From contig CAJXXJ010000152.1 in assembly GCA_913062745.1 (NCBI GenBank), forward strand, positions 1-7,904: DNA of 7,904 nucleotides. Reading direction: 5' to 3'. Shown piece by piece: positions 6,639 to 7,904 of the stretch (positions are counted from its first letter, which is position 1; every line of letters begins with the position of its first letter). The stretch comes from an uncultured Phaeodactylibacter sp. GTDB lineage: Bacteria; Bacteroidota; Bacteroidia; Chitinophagales; Saprospiraceae. The notes under the pieces were generated by a model. It was not told where the DNA came from. It worked only from the letters and a program-made list of their open reading frames with translations, and did no database searches. A program made the translations under genes and the position numbers.

Positions 6639-6675
6639 GAAAAATGCCCCCGCTTGTTTAAAACGGAGGCATTTT
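6634..6675 (-). terminator. Intrinsic terminator of the right-hand T9SS protein gene
   Basis: On the minus strand AAAATGCCTCCG (6675-6664) pairs with CGGGGGCATTTT (6652-6641): twelve pairs including one U-G wobble, with an 11-base loop. The stem runs into TTTTTCTT (6641-6634 side), giving a classic U-rich tail. It begins 40 bases after the stop codon of the gene ending at 6716. On the plus strand the wobble would be a C-A mismatch and only TTTT follows, so it belongs to the minus-strand gene. Confidence 0.88.
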
Positions 6676-6715
6676 CAGTGGTCAAACGAAAATTGCTATG
6701 GAAAAGATGGGAATT

Positions 6716-7904
6716 CTAGTCCATCAAAATCATTTTCTTAGTTGCCGCATAATTGGCGGTCCGTAGTTGATAGTACAATAGTCCGGAAGTACCGAGGTCT
6801 TCGCCTTTAAGCACAATTTCGTGCGATCCGGAGCCGTAGTAGGCCTGATGGGTAAAGACGACTTTGCCTGACATATCGAAGACCGTCACCTGTGCTTCAC
6901 CGGCTACCGGCAGTTTGAATCCGATCACGGTCATGTTGCTGAATGGATTGGGGCGGTTCTGGTACAGTTCGTAGCCCTCCAGGTCTATAGCACCGGCAGC
7001 CGTAATGGTGGCACCGATATTGAGCCCGATGTCCAGCATAGCGCCTTCCATATTGTACGCTTCATCAGCTGTGGGCACTCCGGAGATACTGATCAGGTCC
7101 TCCAGTGATCCCACCGCACGGCGTGCCCGGAAGGTGATGCTGAAAAGCTGTGTCTCTTCGGGCTGCGGCACAATATCCATTACATTCCAGCTTGTAGTAA
7201 TCCAGCCGTCGTGCGTCTTGAGCAGGTTGAAATTGGCTTCAGACAAGCTCGGCAGCGCCCCGGTATTCAATTCTACGTATTCCAGTATATCGGTGTTGAA
7301 GCGCAGGGTAAACTGATAGCCGAGCACTTCGTCCATCTGCGCAGCGGTGAAGGGCACTGTAAACTCCTCGCCTTCTTCGGCATTCATCTCCGGCACATTG
7401 ATCACCATAGTACCGGCAGAGTTTCGGTCTTCCAGCTCGCCTGCCGTCATTTCATTAGGCTGAGCCGAGAGGTCCACATCGCCTACCTTTATCGCTACAA
7501 AGTTCGCATCCATGTGGTCGCCCTCAAAATCGTTGATCACCACTTCCTCGGGGATGGGGCCCACGAAAGGATCGTTCGGGTTCAGGAACAGGTGGTTGGC
7601 ATCCACAAAGCGCCAGGAAGTATTGCTGTTAGGCAGCTCGTCATCAATACCGAGGATCAGCTTGCGGATGGCAATCAGGTCCAGGGTGGAGATCGTGCCC
7701 GAGCGGTTCACATCCGCAGCAATCATCTTGTACGGCGTATTGAGCGGCTGCACGCCGAGAATGTGCCGGCTGATCAGAATCATATCAAAGGTAGAGATTC
7801 CGTTCTGCGGCGCATCGTTACGGCTTGGCTTCACGGTATAGTCGTTACCGAAAGGCAGGTCCAACAGCTCGAAGAAGCCGTTGTTGCCGGTGTACGCCAT
7901 ATCC
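6716..7904 (-). CDS. T9SS-sorted dockerin-like/cohesin-like protein, C-terminal part (5' end outside window)
   Basis: The frame is open from the right edge to TAG at 6718-6716. The Met at 7900 is internal, because the codon before it (Asp) continues the frame and the first visible residues are the end of a CnaB/carboxypeptidase-regulatory-like fold (NNGFFELLDLPFGNDYTVKP). Numbered from that Met, residues 30-100 are dockerin-like: the first calcium loop is degenerate and the second canonical (Asp63, Asn65, Ser67, Ser71, Asp74). Residues 133-146 hold the motif FVAIKVGDVDLSA. Residues 163-278 look like a cohesin-type beta sandwich (VLGYQFTLRFNTDILEYVEL; LFSITFRAR). Residues 306-394 are a T9SS type A sorting domain (LYQNRPNPFSNMTVIGF; ending KKMILMD). 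There is no cysteine in the visible 394 residues. It shares this whole order with the downstream 899-aa protein. The N-terminal domains that would define its task are not visible; a secreted or surface-attached structural or adhesive protein is likely. Confidence 0.88.
   Translation of the reverse strand, partial: DMAYTGNNGFFELLDLPFGNDYTVKPSRNDAPQNGISTFDMILISRHILGVQPLNTPYKMIAADVNRSGTISTLDLIAIRKLILGIDDELPNSNTSWRFVDANHLFLNPNDPFVGPIPEEVVINDFEGDHMDANFVAIKVGDVDLSAQPNEMTAGELEDRNSAGTMVINVPEMNAEEGEEFTVPFTAAQMDEVLGYQFTLRFNTDILEYVELNTGALPSLSEANFNLLKTHDGWITTSWNVMDIVPQPEETQLFSITFRARRAVGSLEDLISISGVPTADEAYNMEGAMLDIGLNIGATITAAGAIDLEGYELYQNRPNPFSNMTVIGFKLPVAGEAQVTVFDMSGKVVFTHQAYYGSGSHEIVLKGEDLGTSGLLYYQLRTANYAATKKMILMD

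Noticed and set aside
3402..7904. Cellulosome locus
   Set aside because: There is no glycoside hydrolase, carbohydrate-binding module or scaffoldin with repeated cohesins; the dockerin-like modules here are of the type common in T9SS proteins of Saprospiria.

Overview
The window looks like chromosomal DNA from a Bacteroidota bacterium, most likely of the Saprospiria type (Lewinella or Haliscomenobacter relatives). This placement is inferred from type IX secretion (T9SS) C-terminal sorting domains, long HYR/Ig-like repeat proteins with dockerin-like modules, and near absence of Shine-Dalgarno sites. No tRNA, rRNA, CRISPR array, insertion sequence or integrase was found.

Left part (1-3317, + strand): the end of a drug/metal-efflux type operon. 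It holds the C-terminal half of an RND inner-membrane permease (cut by the left edge), a small four-helix GtrA-family membrane protein, and a TolC-family outer-membrane channel. The genes are 35 and 4 bases apart, so they are probably co-transcribed. Permease and TolC form the two ends of a tripartite pump; the adaptor protein would be expected upstream, outside the window. The GtrA gene between them is the odd member.

Middle (3318-3401): an 84-base gap between converging genes, holding a strong hairpin. Its wobble pair and U-rich tail fit best as the terminator of the minus-strand gene.

Right part (3402-7904, - strand): two large secreted proteins encoded in the same direction, separated by about 610 bases. 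The first (899 aa) has a signal peptide, five cysteine-rich HYR/Ig-like repeats, a carboxypeptidase-regulatory-like/CnaB-like fold, a dockerin-like module, a cohesin-like beta domain and a T9SS type A sorting domain. The second, cut by the right edge, has the same order from the CnaB-like end onwards. They are paralogues over their C-terminal halves and are probably surface-anchored or secreted adhesive/scaffold proteins with no visible catalytic domain.

The 6102-6715 gap holds a good intrinsic terminator for the right-hand gene, a possible Bacteroidota-type promoter just beyond it, and several hairpins that would lie in a leader RNA of about 500 nt for the 899-aa protein. The most interesting points are the dockerin plus cohesin-like pair on one polypeptide (seen twice), the structured leader, and the GtrA gene embedded in the efflux operon.
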